Shown here one piece after another: positions 41,556-49,827 of a stretch of DNA of 64,000 bases. Under the pieces are notes generated by a model, which was not told where the DNA came from, did no database searches, and was given only the letters and a program-made list of their open reading frames with translations. The number at the start of each line of letters is the position of its first letter. Position 1 is the stretch's first letter. The position numbers and the translations under genes were made by a program. Location of the stretch: NCBI RefSeq assembly GCF_039539965.1, contig NZ_BAABED010000001.1:2232001-2296000 (forward strand). The letters are read 5' to 3'. The stretch is from Arthrobacter methylotrophus. GTDB lineage: Bacteria; Actinomycetota; Actinomycetes; Actinomycetales; Micrococcaceae.

Positions 41556-42569
41556 GTGAGCGAACCACGCAAGCTCGAAGTGTTGCGCGCCATCGTGGAG
41601 GACTACGTTCACTCCCGCGAGCCCGTCGGATCCAAAGCCTTGGTCGAGCGGCACCATTTGGGTGTGTCGAGTGCCACCATCCGCAACGACATGGCCCTTT
41701 TGGAAGAAGAAGGCCTCATCGCCGCACCGCACACGAGCGCCGGCCGCATCCCGACGGATAAGGGCTACCGCCTGTTCGTCGACCGCATTTCCGAGGTGAA
41801 GCCGCTTTCTGCTGCTGAGCGCCGGGCCATCCACTCTTTGCTGGAAGGGCCGGACGACGTCGAGGACATCCTTGAGCGCACCGTCCGCCTGCTCTCGCAG
41901 CTGACCAACCAGGTCGCCGTCGTCCAGTACCCGCACGTGAGCCGCGCACGGGTGCGGCACATTGAGTTCGTCCTTCTGGCGCCCCGACAGGTCTTAGTGG
42001 TATTGATCGCAGACACCGGCAAAGTGGAACAGGGAGTTGTCCACGCCGGAGCGGATGCCAGCGATGAGGACATCATGGCCTTGCGCGCGCGTTTCCTCGG
42101 GAGCATTGCCGGTTCCCAGCTTGATCTGATGACGCAGGTCCTGCCTTCGGTCGTTGCCCTGTGTCCACCGGCGCTCCGGGGGCTTGCGGGCGTCCTTGCC
42201 CACGGCCTGGAAAGGCTTGCCGACAGAAGCAGGGACGAACGGATGGTCATGGCCGGCACGGCGAACCTGGCCCGCTCCAACGTGGATTTCCCGCTGAGTA
42301 TCGGCCCTGTCCTCGAAGCGCTCGAGGAGCAAGTGGTCATGTTGCGACTGCTGTCGGACATGGCTGAGGACCCCCGGGGAGTCACCGTGAGCATCGGTCG
42401 CGAGAATCCCTACGACGGTCTCTCCGAAGCCTCAGTGGTTGCCACCGGCTACGGTCCCGGAAGCAGCGCGAAGATCGGCATTCTTGGGCCAACCCGGATG
42501 GACTACCCCAACACCATGGCGGCCGTTCGCGCCGTCGCACGCTACCTTTCCCGCATTCTGGGCGGATGA
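41556..42569 (+). CDS. hrcA: Heat-inducible transcriptional repressor HrcA
   Basis: A 337-residue repressor that binds CIRCE and needs GroEL for activity. The N-terminal winged helix is seen in RKLEVLRAIVEDYVHSREPV and the LEEEGLIAAPHTSAGRIPTD wing; the C-terminal GAF-like domain includes SIGRENPYDGLSEASVVATG. GTG 41556 has GGAGGT 5 nt upstream. It lies immediately before dnaJ, as in many actinobacteria, and has a CIRCE site in its own leader. Confidence 0.96.
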   Translation: MSEPRKLEVLRAIVEDYVHSREPVGSKALVERHHLGVSSATIRNDMALLEEEGLIAAPHTSAGRIPTDKGYRLFVDRISEVKPLSAAERRAIHSLLEGPDDVEDILERTVRLLSQLTNQVAVVQYPHVSRARVRHIEFVLLAPRQVLVVLIADTGKVEQGVVHAGADASDEDIMALRARFLGSIAGSQLDLMTQVLPSVVALCPPALRGLAGVLAHGLERLADRSRDERMVMAGTANLARSNVDFPLSIGPVLEALEEQVVMLRLLSDMAEDPRGVTVSIGRENPYDGLSEASVVATGYGPGSSAKIGILGPTRMDYPNTMAAVRAVARYLSRILGG

Positions 42570-42637
42570 CGGCCTCGGCTGGAAACCTCCTGGCAAGATA
42601 CGCTGTGTAACAGTAAAACAAGGAAGAGATACCGACT

Positions 42638-43768
42638 TTGAGCAGTCACTACGACGTTCTGGGCGTCTCGCCGGAAGCAACCGGCGAGGAGATCAAGAAG
42701 GCCTACCGCAAGCTCGCCCGCAAGCTGCACCCCGATGTAAACCCCGGGGCAGGTGCGGCCGAGGAGTTCAAGGCCGTCACCCACGCCTACGAGGTCCTCT
42801 CCGACCCCCAGAAGCGCCGCGTCTATGACGCTACGGGCAACGAGAACGGGACCGACAACGGTTTCGGCGGAGGGTACGCAGGCCAAGGATTCGCCTTCCA
42901 AGACATTTTCGACACCTTCTTCGGCGGAGGAGGCGGCGGCATGCAAGGACCCGCGTCGCGCATGCGCCGCGGCCAGGATGCCCTGATCAGCGTCCGTATC
43001 GATTTGCGGGAGGCCGTCTTCGGCGTCAACAAGAAGCTTGAGGTCGATACCGCGGTCATCTGTCCCACGTGCGAGGGCTCATGCTGCCGTGCGGGCACCC
43101 ACCCCGAGCGTTGCGACATCTGCGGTGGCTCGGGTCAGGTCCAGCGGGCTGTGCGTTCCATCCTCGGCCAAGTCATGACCGCCGCACCGTGTGGCTCATG
43201 CGAGGGCTTCGGCTCCATCATCAAGGACCCTTGCAATGAGTGCAACGGCCAGGGCCGCATCCGCAGCCGCCGTTCGCTGACCGTCAAAGTGCCAGGCGGC
43301 GTGGCCACCGGAACACGCATCCAGTTGTCGTCGCAAGGCGAAGCGGGCCCCGCCGGTGGCCCTCCCGGCGACCTCTACGTGGAGATTCGGGTCAACAACG
43401 ATCCCACTTACGTGCGTGAAGGCGACGATCTGCACGCAACCCTGAGCGTCCCCATGACAGCCGCCGCACTCGGTACTGAGCTGCAGCTTGACACTTTTGA
43501 CGGACCCCAGGAGATCGACGTCAAGTCCGGCACACAGTCCGGCGAGGTCATTACCCTGCGCGGGCTGGGCGTCACCCATCTCCGCGGCTACGGGCGCGGA
43601 GACCTCAAGGTGCACCTGCACGTTGAGACGCCCGGCAAGCTCGACCCCGCACAGGAAGATTTGTTGCGCCAACTCGCCAAAATGCGCGGAGAGCAGTTCA
43701 CCGAGGGCAAGCTCGTGGCCAGCGGTGGCATGTTCGCGAAACTGCGGGACAAGCTCGGTAACCTGTAG
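42638..43768 (+). CDS. dnaJ: Chaperone protein DnaJ (second, HrcA-linked copy)
   Basis: A 376-residue type I J-protein that delivers substrates to DnaK. The J-domain HPD is at residues 31-33, followed by a Gly/Phe-rich linker ([15 protein letters not shown]) and four zinc motifs: CPTCEGSC (from Cys142), [16 protein letters not shown] and CNECNGQG. The first motif has Cys149 where CxxCxGxG has Gly, giving CPTCEGSCC. The start is TTG at 42638 with AAGGAAGAG upstream. It lies between hrcA and rsmE, probably in one heat-shock operon. Confidence 0.95.
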   Translation: MSSHYDVLGVSPEATGEEIKKAYRKLARKLHPDVNPGAGAAEEFKAVTHAYEVLSDPQKRRVYDATGNENGTDNGFGGGYAGQGFAFQDIFDTFFGGGGGGMQGPASRMRRGQDALISVRIDLREAVFGVNKKLEVDTAVICPTCEGSCCRAGTHPERCDICGGSGQVQRAVRSILGQVMTAAPCGSCEGFGSIIKDPCNECNGQGRIRSRRSLTVKVPGGVATGTRIQLSSQGEAGPAGGPPGDLYVEIRVNNDPTYVREGDDLHATLSVPMTAAALGTELQLDTFDGPQEIDVKSGTQSGEVITLRGLGVTHLRGYGRGDLKVHLHVETPGKLDPAQEDLLRQLAKMRGEQFTEGKLVASGGMFAKLRDKLGNL

Positions 43769-43770
43769 CG

Positions 43771-44547
43771 GTGAGCAACCCCGTATTCTTCACAGCAGCC
43801 GGAACGCTGGACGGGCTCGGGCGTGGCGATGTTTTCGTACTCGAAGGAGCCGAAGCAAGGCACGCTGTTACCGTCAAGCGACTGGAGATCGGTGAAGCAG
43901 TTGACATTGCCGACGGCGTCGGCAAACGGCTGACGGGAACCGTGACTGAATCGGGCCAGGGAACCCTCACGGTTCTTGCCTCGGATGTGGTGGAGGAACA
44001 GCAGCCGAGGGTGCGGCTTGTGCTGGTCCAGGCCCTCGCCAAGGGCGATCGCGACGAGCTCGCCGTCGAGACGGCAACGGAACTCGGGATCGACGCGGTC
44101 GTGCCCTGGCAGGCAGAACGCTCCATCGTCCGTTGGAAGGGCGACCGGGCAGCCAAAGCCCACGCGAAGTGGCAATCCGTGGCCACCGCGGCCGCCAAAC
44201 AAGCGCGGCGAGCGTGGATTCCGGAAGTGCGTGCCGCCGTCGACGGTTCCGGCTTGATTTCGGCTGTCGCCGCCGCGGATCTGGCGATCATCCTCCACGA
44301 GGACGCAAAGCGCCCCCTGCGGGACGTGCTGGAGACGTGGCAGGAGCACCTTCCTGACACGGACGACGACGCCGGACGGGAAGTCCTGCTCATTGTTGGC
44401 CCGGAGGGTGGTATTTCGCCGCGCGAAGTGACCAAGCTCAGCGACGTCGGCGCCGTCACCGCTCTCTTGGGGCACCACGTCCTTCGCTCATCGACGGCAG
44501 GACCGGCCGCCGTCGTGCTCGCCAGTGACATACTCGGGCGCTGGTAG
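43771..44547 (+). CDS. rsmE: 16S rRNA (uracil-1498-N3)-methyltransferase RsmE
   Basis: A 258-residue SPOUT methyltransferase that methylates U1498 in the ribosomal decoding region. The N-terminal PUA-like domain begins GRGDVFVLEGAEARHAVTVK, and the C-terminal knot carries VLLIVGPEGGISPREV and the LGHHVLRSSTAGPAAVVLAS loop for SAM. GTG 43771 lies 2 nt after the dnaJ stop, so the two genes are co-transcribed. Confidence 0.95.
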   Translation: MSNPVFFTAAGTLDGLGRGDVFVLEGAEARHAVTVKRLEIGEAVDIADGVGKRLTGTVTESGQGTLTVLASDVVEEQQPRVRLVLVQALAKGDRDELAVETATELGIDAVVPWQAERSIVRWKGDRAAKAHAKWQSVATAAAKQARRAWIPEVRAAVDGSGLISAVAAADLAIILHEDAKRPLRDVLETWQEHLPDTDDDAGREVLLIVGPEGGISPREVTKLSDVGAVTALLGHHVLRSSTAGPAAVVLASDILGRW

Positions 44548-44560
44548 CCAAGACTCTCTG

Positions 44561-44590
44561 TGAGGATTGGGGAGGTGAGGATTGGGGAGG
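44561..44590 (+). repeat. 15-bp tandem duplication between rsmE and the lipoprotein gene
   Basis: TGAGGATTGGGGAGG occurs at 44561-44575 and again at 44576-44590. It lies in the short gap between convergent genes and is probably a local duplication. Confidence 0.85.
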
Positions 44591-44609
44591 CGCTGGCCGC
44601 GTACCGGAA

Positions 44610-45497
44610 TCAGCGGACGTTGAAGGAGCGGGTATCCGTAGCGATATCCGCGTCGTTGGGTCCCACTAGGGAAACACGCAACTCATAGCGGCCCGTTCCG
44701 AGCCCCACAGTGAGGGTGAAAACTCCGCCCTGTCCTGCCACGGTGGAGGCGGTGGTCTGACCGGCCAGATAGGATGTTTTCTCGCCGTTGGAGTTCTCGC
44801 GAAGGATCTGCCAGTGCAGTTTCTTTGAGGGGTCGGTGCTGCGCCCGTTGAACTTCACCGGACCGGCAGGCAAGGTCAGATCCTCTTGCGGGTCGATGAT
44901 CCAGACGGGAGCCACCATGGCAGCGTCGCGGACCATCGCGTCTCCGAGTTTCACTTGTCCGAACGCCAGATAGTCCGTGTGCCCGTCCACCAAGATGGCC
45001 ACCTTGATTTGCTGACCGGAATCGATCAGTCCCGAACTCGCCGCAGCAGCGGTTGCGGTGTAGACGAGTTGTTGGACCGCCCGCTGCGCCATGCCGGGGT
45101 CGAGGTTGGAATTGAACGCGTCGCGGGAAACATCTACGGTGACCACGTTCTTGCCGGAAATCGACGTTGCCAAGCTGCTTGGATTCTGCCACGGCGTGAA
45201 GAAGTCGTGGTCCAGCGGCTTCTGGGACATCATGATCCGCAGGGCCGTGGTGATGGGGTTCTCGTTGCCCGGGTTGTCGCGGAATTCGCGATACAGGAAC
45301 GTGTCCTGGTCGCTCCGTCCAATCCAATACACCGGAATCTTGTTTGAGGCCTGGGTTGTTTCTAGCGGAGCGTTATTGTCCGGGGCAGCCTGCAGGCTGG
45401 CAGGCGGACTCGGGAGCGGCGTTGTCGATCCCTGTTCCGTGCGATCGGCGACGCACGCCGAAAGGGACAAGGCAGCCGTCAGCGAGGCCACAAGCAC
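44610..45497 (-). CDS. GerMN-domain lipoprotein
   Basis: A secreted lipoprotein (295 residues from GTG 45497) with a lipobox ending LSLSAC, then a GerMN domain (PVYWIGRSDQDTFLYREFRD, with NVVTVDVSRDAFNSNLDPG) and a C-terminal Ig-like Gmad2 domain (LPAGPVKFNGRSTDPSKKLH). GerMN proteins bind cell-wall material; this one is probably exported and anchored in the membrane. The GTG start leaves a signal peptide with no positive charge; the same frame upstream (to 45551) encodes TRTRIRSAV just before it, so translation may begin at an unusual ATC (45549-45551). See the findings. Confidence 0.82.
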   Translation of the reverse strand: MLVASLTAALSLSACVADRTEQGSTTPLPSPPASLQAAPDNNAPLETTQASNKIPVYWIGRSDQDTFLYREFRDNPGNENPITTALRIMMSQKPLDHDFFTPWQNPSSLATSISGKNVVTVDVSRDAFNSNLDPGMAQRAVQQLVYTATAAAASSGLIDSGQQIKVAILVDGHTDYLAFGQVKLGDAMVRDAAMVAPVWIIDPQEDLTLPAGPVKFNGRSTDPSKKLHWQILRENSNGEKTSYLAGQTTASTVAGQGGVFTLTVGLGTGRYELRVSLVGPNDADIATDTRSFNVR

Positions 45498-45551
45498 GGC
45501 GGATCGAATCCGGGTGCGTGTGCCCTGTGAAATGCCGGCTGGCCTGGTGAT

Positions 45552-45920
45552 GGTGGATTCCTGCTCGTGTTCGGCCGCTGCAGTGCGGAGGAGTCATGCG
45601 CCCGATGGCGGGCACAGGGGCATTTTTGCCCATTAATCAGCTTGTCATAGAGTGACCGGCGCTGACCGGCGATTCGATGCCCCGGAGGGCAACTGCAATC
45701 CGATTGATACGAGGTCGATGCGGAGTTGATACCAAAAACGGCAAGGTCCGGCTGTTCGACGCTGTGCTCGATACTCGCTGGCATCACCTCGGACACCGGC
45801 TGGCGTAGGATTGAAAGCAATCCGAGGCCCGCGATCCTGCGCCCATCCAGCGAACGGACATCGGAGCAAAATCGATGGACATGACCAAGCCGGAGGAGCA
45901 CAGGCCACAAGGCCAGCACT
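45552..45920. other. 369-bp gap between the lipoprotein gene and phoH
   Basis: No convincing gene here. The left part must hold the lipoprotein's start and promoter region on the minus strand. The right part, the phoH leader, holds two competing hairpins: GGATTG/CAATCC (45808-45823, loop AAAG) and CCTCGGA (45787-45793) with TCCGAGG (45821-45827); both need the same TCC. A 42-codon frame from 45874 overlaps phoH and is not supported. Confidence 0.5.
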
Positions 45921-47009
45921 ATGACAGAATCATTGAACGGGCGGCCCAGGGCCAGCAGCGTAGACACAGGTCCGGCCGAGTTCCCACACTCTGTCCCGGG
46001 TGCCCGGACGGAAGTTGTTGTCTTCGACGACTCTGATCAGATGGTTCAGACCCTTGGTAGCCATGACGAGGCGCTGCGCTACATTGAAGCCCAGTTCCCC
46101 GGCGTCGATTTTCATGTCCGTGGCAACGAGCTCTCTTTCAGCGGGCCGGCCAGCGATGTCCCCAGGATCATGCGCCTGCTTGAAGAAGTCCGCGGCCTGG
46201 TGAGCAAGGGGACGGTTATCACCCCGGACGTGCTTCAGCAGCTCGTTTCCTTGTTGCGCAGCCAGTCCCTGCAAAACCCCGTGGAAGTCCTGACCCACAA
46301 TATTCTTTCCAGCCGCGGACGCACCATTCGGCCCAAGACGCTGAACCAGAAGAACTATGTCGACGCCATTGACGACAACACAGTGATCTTCGGGATTGGC
46401 CCTGCCGGCACCGGTAAGACGTACTTGGCAATGGCCAAGGCAGTTCAGGCACTGCAGCTTAAGGAAGTCAGCCGCATCATCCTGACCAGGCCAGCCGTCG
46501 AGGCGGGGGAGCGTCTCGGCTTCCTGCCCGGAACACTGAGCGACAAGATCGATCCGTATCTGCGTCCTTTGTACGACGCCCTGCACGACATGATGGACCC
46601 GGAATCGATCCCGCGCCTCATGGCGGCCGGGACAATTGAGGTCGCGCCGCTTGCCTACATGCGCGGCCGCACGCTCAACGACGCGTTCATCATCCTCGAT
46701 GAAGCCCAGAACACCACCGCGGAACAGATGAAGATGTTCCTGACCCGGCTTGGATTCGGTTCCAAGATGGTTGTCACGGGCGACGTCACCCAAGTGGATC
46801 TGCCCTTCGGCGCCACGTCCGGCCTGCGCATCGTGCAGGAAATCCTCCAGGGGATCGATGACGTGAACTTTACGATGCTGGACGCTTCCGACGTCGTCCG
46901 GCACCGTTTGGTGGCCGACATTGTGTCCGCATACAGCATATGGGACGAAAAGCATCGGGTGCGTGCCCAGCACGCGCCCACGCACGACAAACGGGGAGAG
47001 CACCGATGA
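45921..47009 (+). CDS. PhoH-like ATPase
   Basis: A 362-residue PhoH-family P-loop ATPase, linked to RNA metabolism in many bacteria. The Walker A is GIGPAGTGKTYLAMAKA around residue 158, the Walker B is DAFIILDEAQNTTAEQMKMF, and a further helicase-like segment is KMVVTGDVTQVDLP. The N-terminal 130 residues include a KH-like region. It is coupled to ybeY by an ATGA overlap; the phoH-ybeY-CBS protein-era order is conserved in actinobacteria. ATG 45921 has AAGG upstream. Confidence 0.95.
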   Translation: MTESLNGRPRASSVDTGPAEFPHSVPGARTEVVVFDDSDQMVQTLGSHDEALRYIEAQFPGVDFHVRGNELSFSGPASDVPRIMRLLEEVRGLVSKGTVITPDVLQQLVSLLRSQSLQNPVEVLTHNILSSRGRTIRPKTLNQKNYVDAIDDNTVIFGIGPAGTGKTYLAMAKAVQALQLKEVSRIILTRPAVEAGERLGFLPGTLSDKIDPYLRPLYDALHDMMDPESIPRLMAAGTIEVAPLAYMRGRTLNDAFIILDEAQNTTAEQMKMFLTRLGFGSKMVVTGDVTQVDLPFGATSGLRIVQEILQGIDDVNFTMLDASDVVRHRLVADIVSAYSIWDEKHRVRAQHAPTHDKRGEHR

Positions 47010-47479
47010 GCATCGAGGTCAACAACGAGTCCGGCATCCAGGTGGACGAGGCACAATTGGTAACGCTTTCGCGTTTCATTTTCGAACGGCTCTACATTCA
47101 CCCCCAGGCCGAACTTTCCATTCTCCTCGTGGATGAGCCTGCCATGGAGAAGCTCCACATCGAGCTCATGGACGAGCCGGGCGCAACCGATGTACTGTCC
47201 GTTCCCATGGACGAGCTGACGCCGGGAACACCAGGCAAGCCGGCTCCCCAGGGCATGCTGGGCGACATCGCGATCTGCCCGCAGGTGGCACAGGTCCAAG
47301 CGCGCAACGCGGGTCATTCGACCCAGGATGAAATGCTCCTGCTCTGCACCCACGGAATCCTCCACCTCCTTGGCTTCGACCATGCCGAGCCGGAGGAGAA
47401 GGAAGAAATGTTCGCTCTGCAGCGTGAGCTCCTCTCCGGGTTCCTTGGCAAAGACGCCCCCATGGAGACCATGCAGTGA
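47006..47479 (+). CDS. ybeY: Endoribonuclease YbeY (rRNA maturation factor)
   Basis: A 157-residue single-strand-specific metalloendoribonuclease needed for 16S rRNA 3' end maturation and ribosome quality control. The zinc-binding H3 motif is HGILHLLGFDH near residue 115-125; the preceding segment with ATDVLSVPMDE is also typical. ATG 47006 overlaps the phoH stop by 4 nt and the gene overlaps the next by 4 nt (GTGA). Confidence 0.96.
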   Translation: MSIEVNNESGIQVDEAQLVTLSRFIFERLYIHPQAELSILLVDEPAMEKLHIELMDEPGATDVLSVPMDELTPGTPGKPAPQGMLGDIAICPQVAQVQARNAGHSTQDEMLLLCTHGILHLLGFDHAEPEEKEEMFALQRELLSGFLGKDAPMETMQ

Positions 47480-48807
47480 CCTCAGTCATCCTGGTTGGCA
47501 TGGCCTTGGTGTTCCTTAGCGTCGTTGGCCTGCTGACCGCGGCGGAGGCTGCCTTCACCTTTCTGCCGCGGCACGATGCAGAGCAAGCCGTCGTCAGGAG
47601 CCGGGGGAATTCGCTGCGCAGTATCCTTGACCAGCCCATTGCCCACATTCGCGCGCTGCGATTCTGGCGGGTCTGGTTCGAGATGGCGGCGGCCGTGGCT
47701 GTCGCAGTGGTCATGCATAGTCTCCTCGAGAACGTTTGGCTTGCCGGATTGGCCGCAACCGGCATTATGGCCGTGATCGGTTTCGTGCTGGTAGGGGTCT
47801 CGCCCCGGCAACTAGGACGCGCCCACCCGGGCAGCGTGGTTCGCTACTCGGCTCCGCTCATCCGGTTCCTGTGCTGGATCCTGGGGCCCATTCCTGGATG
47901 GCTCGTCGCGATCGGGAGCGTCGTGGCCCCTGGTGCTCCGAGCGGCGACGAGGCATTCTTCAGCGAGGAAGAATTCCGTGAGCTCGTCGACAGGGCCTCG
48001 GAGTCGGACATGATCGAGGACAGCGAGGCCGAACTCATCCAGTCGGTCTTCGACTTCGGAGACACCTTGGTCCGCTCGGTGATGGTCCCTCGGACGGATA
48101 TTGTGTGCATAGATTCCGGCTCGAGCCTGGAGCAGGCCATGGCCCTGTTCCTGCGCTCCGGATACTCAAGGATTCCCGTGATCGGGGAGAACGCAGATCA
48201 GATCCGCGGCATCCTCTATTTGAAGGATGTTGCCGCTGCATTGCACCGTCCGGAACAGCCGTCAGTGCGCCAGAACGTGGATGCCTTGGTACGCGAGGCA
48301 CGTTTCGTTCCGGAGTCCAAGCCTGTGAGCGAACTCCTCAGCGAGCTTCAGCAGGAATCCACCCACGTTGCCGTGGTCATTGACGAGTACGGCGGCACTG
48401 CGGGACTGGTGACGCTGGAGGACCTCATTGAGGAAATCGTGGGGGAGATCGTTGATGAGTACGATTCCACCGATGCGGAGGTCACTGATCTGGGAGATGG
48501 CACGTACCGGGTCAGCTCACGGATGAGCATTGACGACCTCGGAGAGCTCTTCGACATTGACCTTGACGACGACGAAGTGGACACCGTGGGCGGCCTCTTG
48601 GCCAAGACCCTGGGGAAAGTCCCGATTGTCGGCAGCGCGGTGGAGGTGGGCGGGATCTCGTTGAAAGCCGATAGGCTGGAAGGCCGGCGAAACCGGGTCA
48701 GCCATATCATTGCGGCAGCCATTCCAAAAGAAGACACTGACCTTGAAGACCTTCTCGACGAGGCCGACACAACGCAACAGGGAGTTCCACGTGAGCAAGC
48801 ACAATAA
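47476..48807 (+). CDS. Hemolysin/CorC-type membrane protein with CBS pair
   Basis: A 443-residue protein with an N-terminal DUF21/CNNM-type transmembrane domain (helices from about residues 1-25, 65-90 and 95-145), a CBS pair from about residue 200 (VMVPRTDIVCIDSGSSLEQ; DEYGGTAGLVTLEDLIEEIVG) and a C-terminal CorC_HlyC transporter-associated domain. Such proteins act in magnesium or cobalt handling. The common name hemolysin is historical. GTG 47476 overlaps the ybeY stop, and its 3' end overlaps era. Confidence 0.93.
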   Translation: MTSVILVGMALVFLSVVGLLTAAEAAFTFLPRHDAEQAVVRSRGNSLRSILDQPIAHIRALRFWRVWFEMAAAVAVAVVMHSLLENVWLAGLAATGIMAVIGFVLVGVSPRQLGRAHPGSVVRYSAPLIRFLCWILGPIPGWLVAIGSVVAPGAPSGDEAFFSEEEFRELVDRASESDMIEDSEAELIQSVFDFGDTLVRSVMVPRTDIVCIDSGSSLEQAMALFLRSGYSRIPVIGENADQIRGILYLKDVAAALHRPEQPSVRQNVDALVREARFVPESKPVSELLSELQQESTHVAVVIDEYGGTAGLVTLEDLIEEIVGEIVDEYDSTDAEVTDLGDGTYRVSSRMSIDDLGELFDIDLDDDEVDTVGGLLAKTLGKVPIVGSAVEVGGISLKADRLEGRRNRVSHIIAAAIPKEDTDLEDLLDEADTTQQGVPREQAQ

Positions 48808-49753
48808 GAAGTTCGACGCCGATCAGGACTTCGGCGGCTTCCACGCAGGTTTCTCGGTTCTTGTGGGCCGTCCCAATGCGGGAAAGTCGACCCTCACCAA
48901 CGCTTTGGTCGGCCAGAAGGTCGCCATTACCTCGGCAAAGCCGCAGACCACCAGGCACACTATCCGCGGCATCGTTCATCGCGAGGATGCCCAACTCATC
49001 CTCGTGGACACTCCGGGGTTGCACCGCCCCCGCACCCTTCTTGGCAAGCGGCTCAACGACCTCGTCGCGGACACCCTCTCCGAAGTGGATGCCATTGGCT
49101 TTTGCCTCCCGGCCAACGAGAAGATCGGTCCGGGTGACAAGTACATCGCGGCCCAGCTCGCTGCCGTCGGACGCAAGCCCATCATTGCACTTGTCACCAA
49201 GACCGATCTCGTGGACCGTCAGGCCCTGACCGAGCAGCTCCTGGCCGTAGCCGCGCTGGGCCGCGAAGTCCTCGGCGAGCAAGGCTGGGCGGATATCGTT
49301 CCGGTTTCTGCAGCCGACGGCTTCCAGGTCAATACAGTTGCCGACGTCCTCATAGGGCACTTGCCGTCCTCTCCGCCTCTTTACCCTGACGGTGAACTTA
49401 CGGATGAGCCCGAAGCCGTCATGGTCGCCGAACTGATCCGGGAAGCCGCCTTGGAGGGCGTCCGGGACGAGCTTCCGCACTCACTGGCAGTGGTGGTCGA
49501 GGAAATCGTCCCGCGCGAAGGCCGTTCCGAGGACAATCCGCTCCTTGATGTGCGGGTCAATCTCTACGTCGAACGTCCGTCCCAGAAAGCCATCATTATC
49601 GGTAAAGCCGGAAGCCGCCTGCGGGAGGTCGGGACTAACGCCCGCAGGGGGATCGAAGCTCTCCTCGGGACCAAGATCTACCTCGACCTGCATGTCAAGG
49701 TGGCCAAGGACTGGCAACGCGATCCGAAGCAACTCGTGAAGCTGGGGTTCTAG
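48791..49753 (+). CDS. era: GTPase Era
   Basis: A 320-residue GTPase that binds the 3' end of 16S rRNA and assists 30S assembly. G1 is VGRPNAGKSTLTNALVG (about residue 24), G3 is LVDTPGLHRPRTLLGK, G4 is LVTKTDLVD, and the C-terminal KH domain includes KAIIIGKAGSRLREVGTNAR. I chose GTG 48791 since AGGGA lies 7-8 nt upstream; the frame is open to 48710 but without support. It overlaps the CBS-protein gene by 17 nt, closing the phoH-ybeY-CBS-era unit. Confidence 0.96.
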   Translation: MSKHNKKFDADQDFGGFHAGFSVLVGRPNAGKSTLTNALVGQKVAITSAKPQTTRHTIRGIVHREDAQLILVDTPGLHRPRTLLGKRLNDLVADTLSEVDAIGFCLPANEKIGPGDKYIAAQLAAVGRKPIIALVTKTDLVDRQALTEQLLAVAALGREVLGEQGWADIVPVSAADGFQVNTVADVLIGHLPSSPPLYPDGELTDEPEAVMVAELIREAALEGVRDELPHSLAVVVEEIVPREGRSEDNPLLDVRVNLYVERPSQKAIIIGKAGSRLREVGTNARRGIEALLGTKIYLDLHVKVAKDWQRDPKQLVKLGF

Positions 49754-49827
49754 AAGCTGGGGAGTTTTCCCAGTTTGGGCCCGTAAGATGGTCCGAATCC
49801 CGTTTCCGAGGAAAGGTTGAGCGAGTA

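Noticed and set aside
45645..45908. Minus-strand ORF of 87 codons upstream of the lipoprotein gene
   Set aside because: No SD, no motif, and composition like off-frame high-GC sequence.
45874..46040. Small plus-strand ORF starting at 45874
   Set aside because: Overlaps the supported phoH start in another frame, has no family features, and ends in Cys/Arg-rich sequence typical of off-frame translation.
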